A stretch of 5,078 nt of DNA, taken from assembly GCA_030612185.1 (NCBI GenBank), contig JAUWOI010000361.1:1-5078 (forward strand), in the 5' to 3' direction. The notes below the pieces were generated by a model. It did no database searches and was not told the origin of the DNA. It saw nothing but the letters and a program-made list of their open reading frames with translations. Position 1 is the stretch's first letter; each line of letters starts with the position of its first letter. The stretch comes from Anaerolineae bacterium. Its GTDB lineage: Bacteria; Chloroflexota; Anaerolineae; B4-G1. Positions 5,056-5,078 of the stretch are shown in pieces. The position numbers were made by a program, and so were the translations under genes.

Positions 5056-5078
5056 ACCAAGGTGCTTTCCACACTTGC

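Overview
The window most resembles a member of the Chloroflexota (Anaerolineae/Caldilineae-like). The grounds are indirect: fairly high G+C, a solute-binding lipoprotein with the Val/Glu-rich 'EVTR...VEVPVEV' linker after its lipid anchor that I associate with that phylum, and a small lipoprotein ending in a Gly/Met/Pro-rich tail of a type I remember from the same group. No marker gene is present, so this placement is inference. All four real genes lie on the minus strand; the long plus-strand reading frames are antisense shadows of them.

Layout in transcription order (right to left). 5078-4843: non-coding upstream region with an imperfect 23-nt inverted repeat of the 'AAGGACAC' type and a short 8-bp tandem repeat. 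4842-4129: a secreted lipoprotein of unknown function. 4128-3907: intergenic region with an imperfect hairpin, a TGGN tetranucleotide tract, a near-consensus promoter and a LacI-type operator. 3906-2872: a complete LacI/GalR-family regulator. 2871-2641: a 231-bp leader with several inverted repeats and no convincing promoter. 2640-811: a complete family 5 (DppA/OppA-type) solute-binding lipoprotein. 810-660: a spacer with two consecutive perfect stem-loops. 659-1: the N-terminal 219 residues of a DppB/OppB-type permease, cut by the window edge.

The regulator, binding protein and permease read as one uptake locus. The binding protein captures a ligand at the outer face of the membrane and the permease passes it inward; the second permease and the ATPases presumably lie beyond position 1. 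Family 5 proteins are usually called peptide-binding, but a LacI-type regulator next door suggests that the ligand may be a di- or oligosaccharide. The regulator probably represses itself through an operator just downstream of its own promoter. The stem-loops after the binding-protein gene probably set a high ratio of binding protein to permease.

I see no clearly new system. The most useful leads are the mismatch between regulator class and transporter annotation, the double stem-loop, the regulator's promoter/operator and the uncharacterised lipoprotein.
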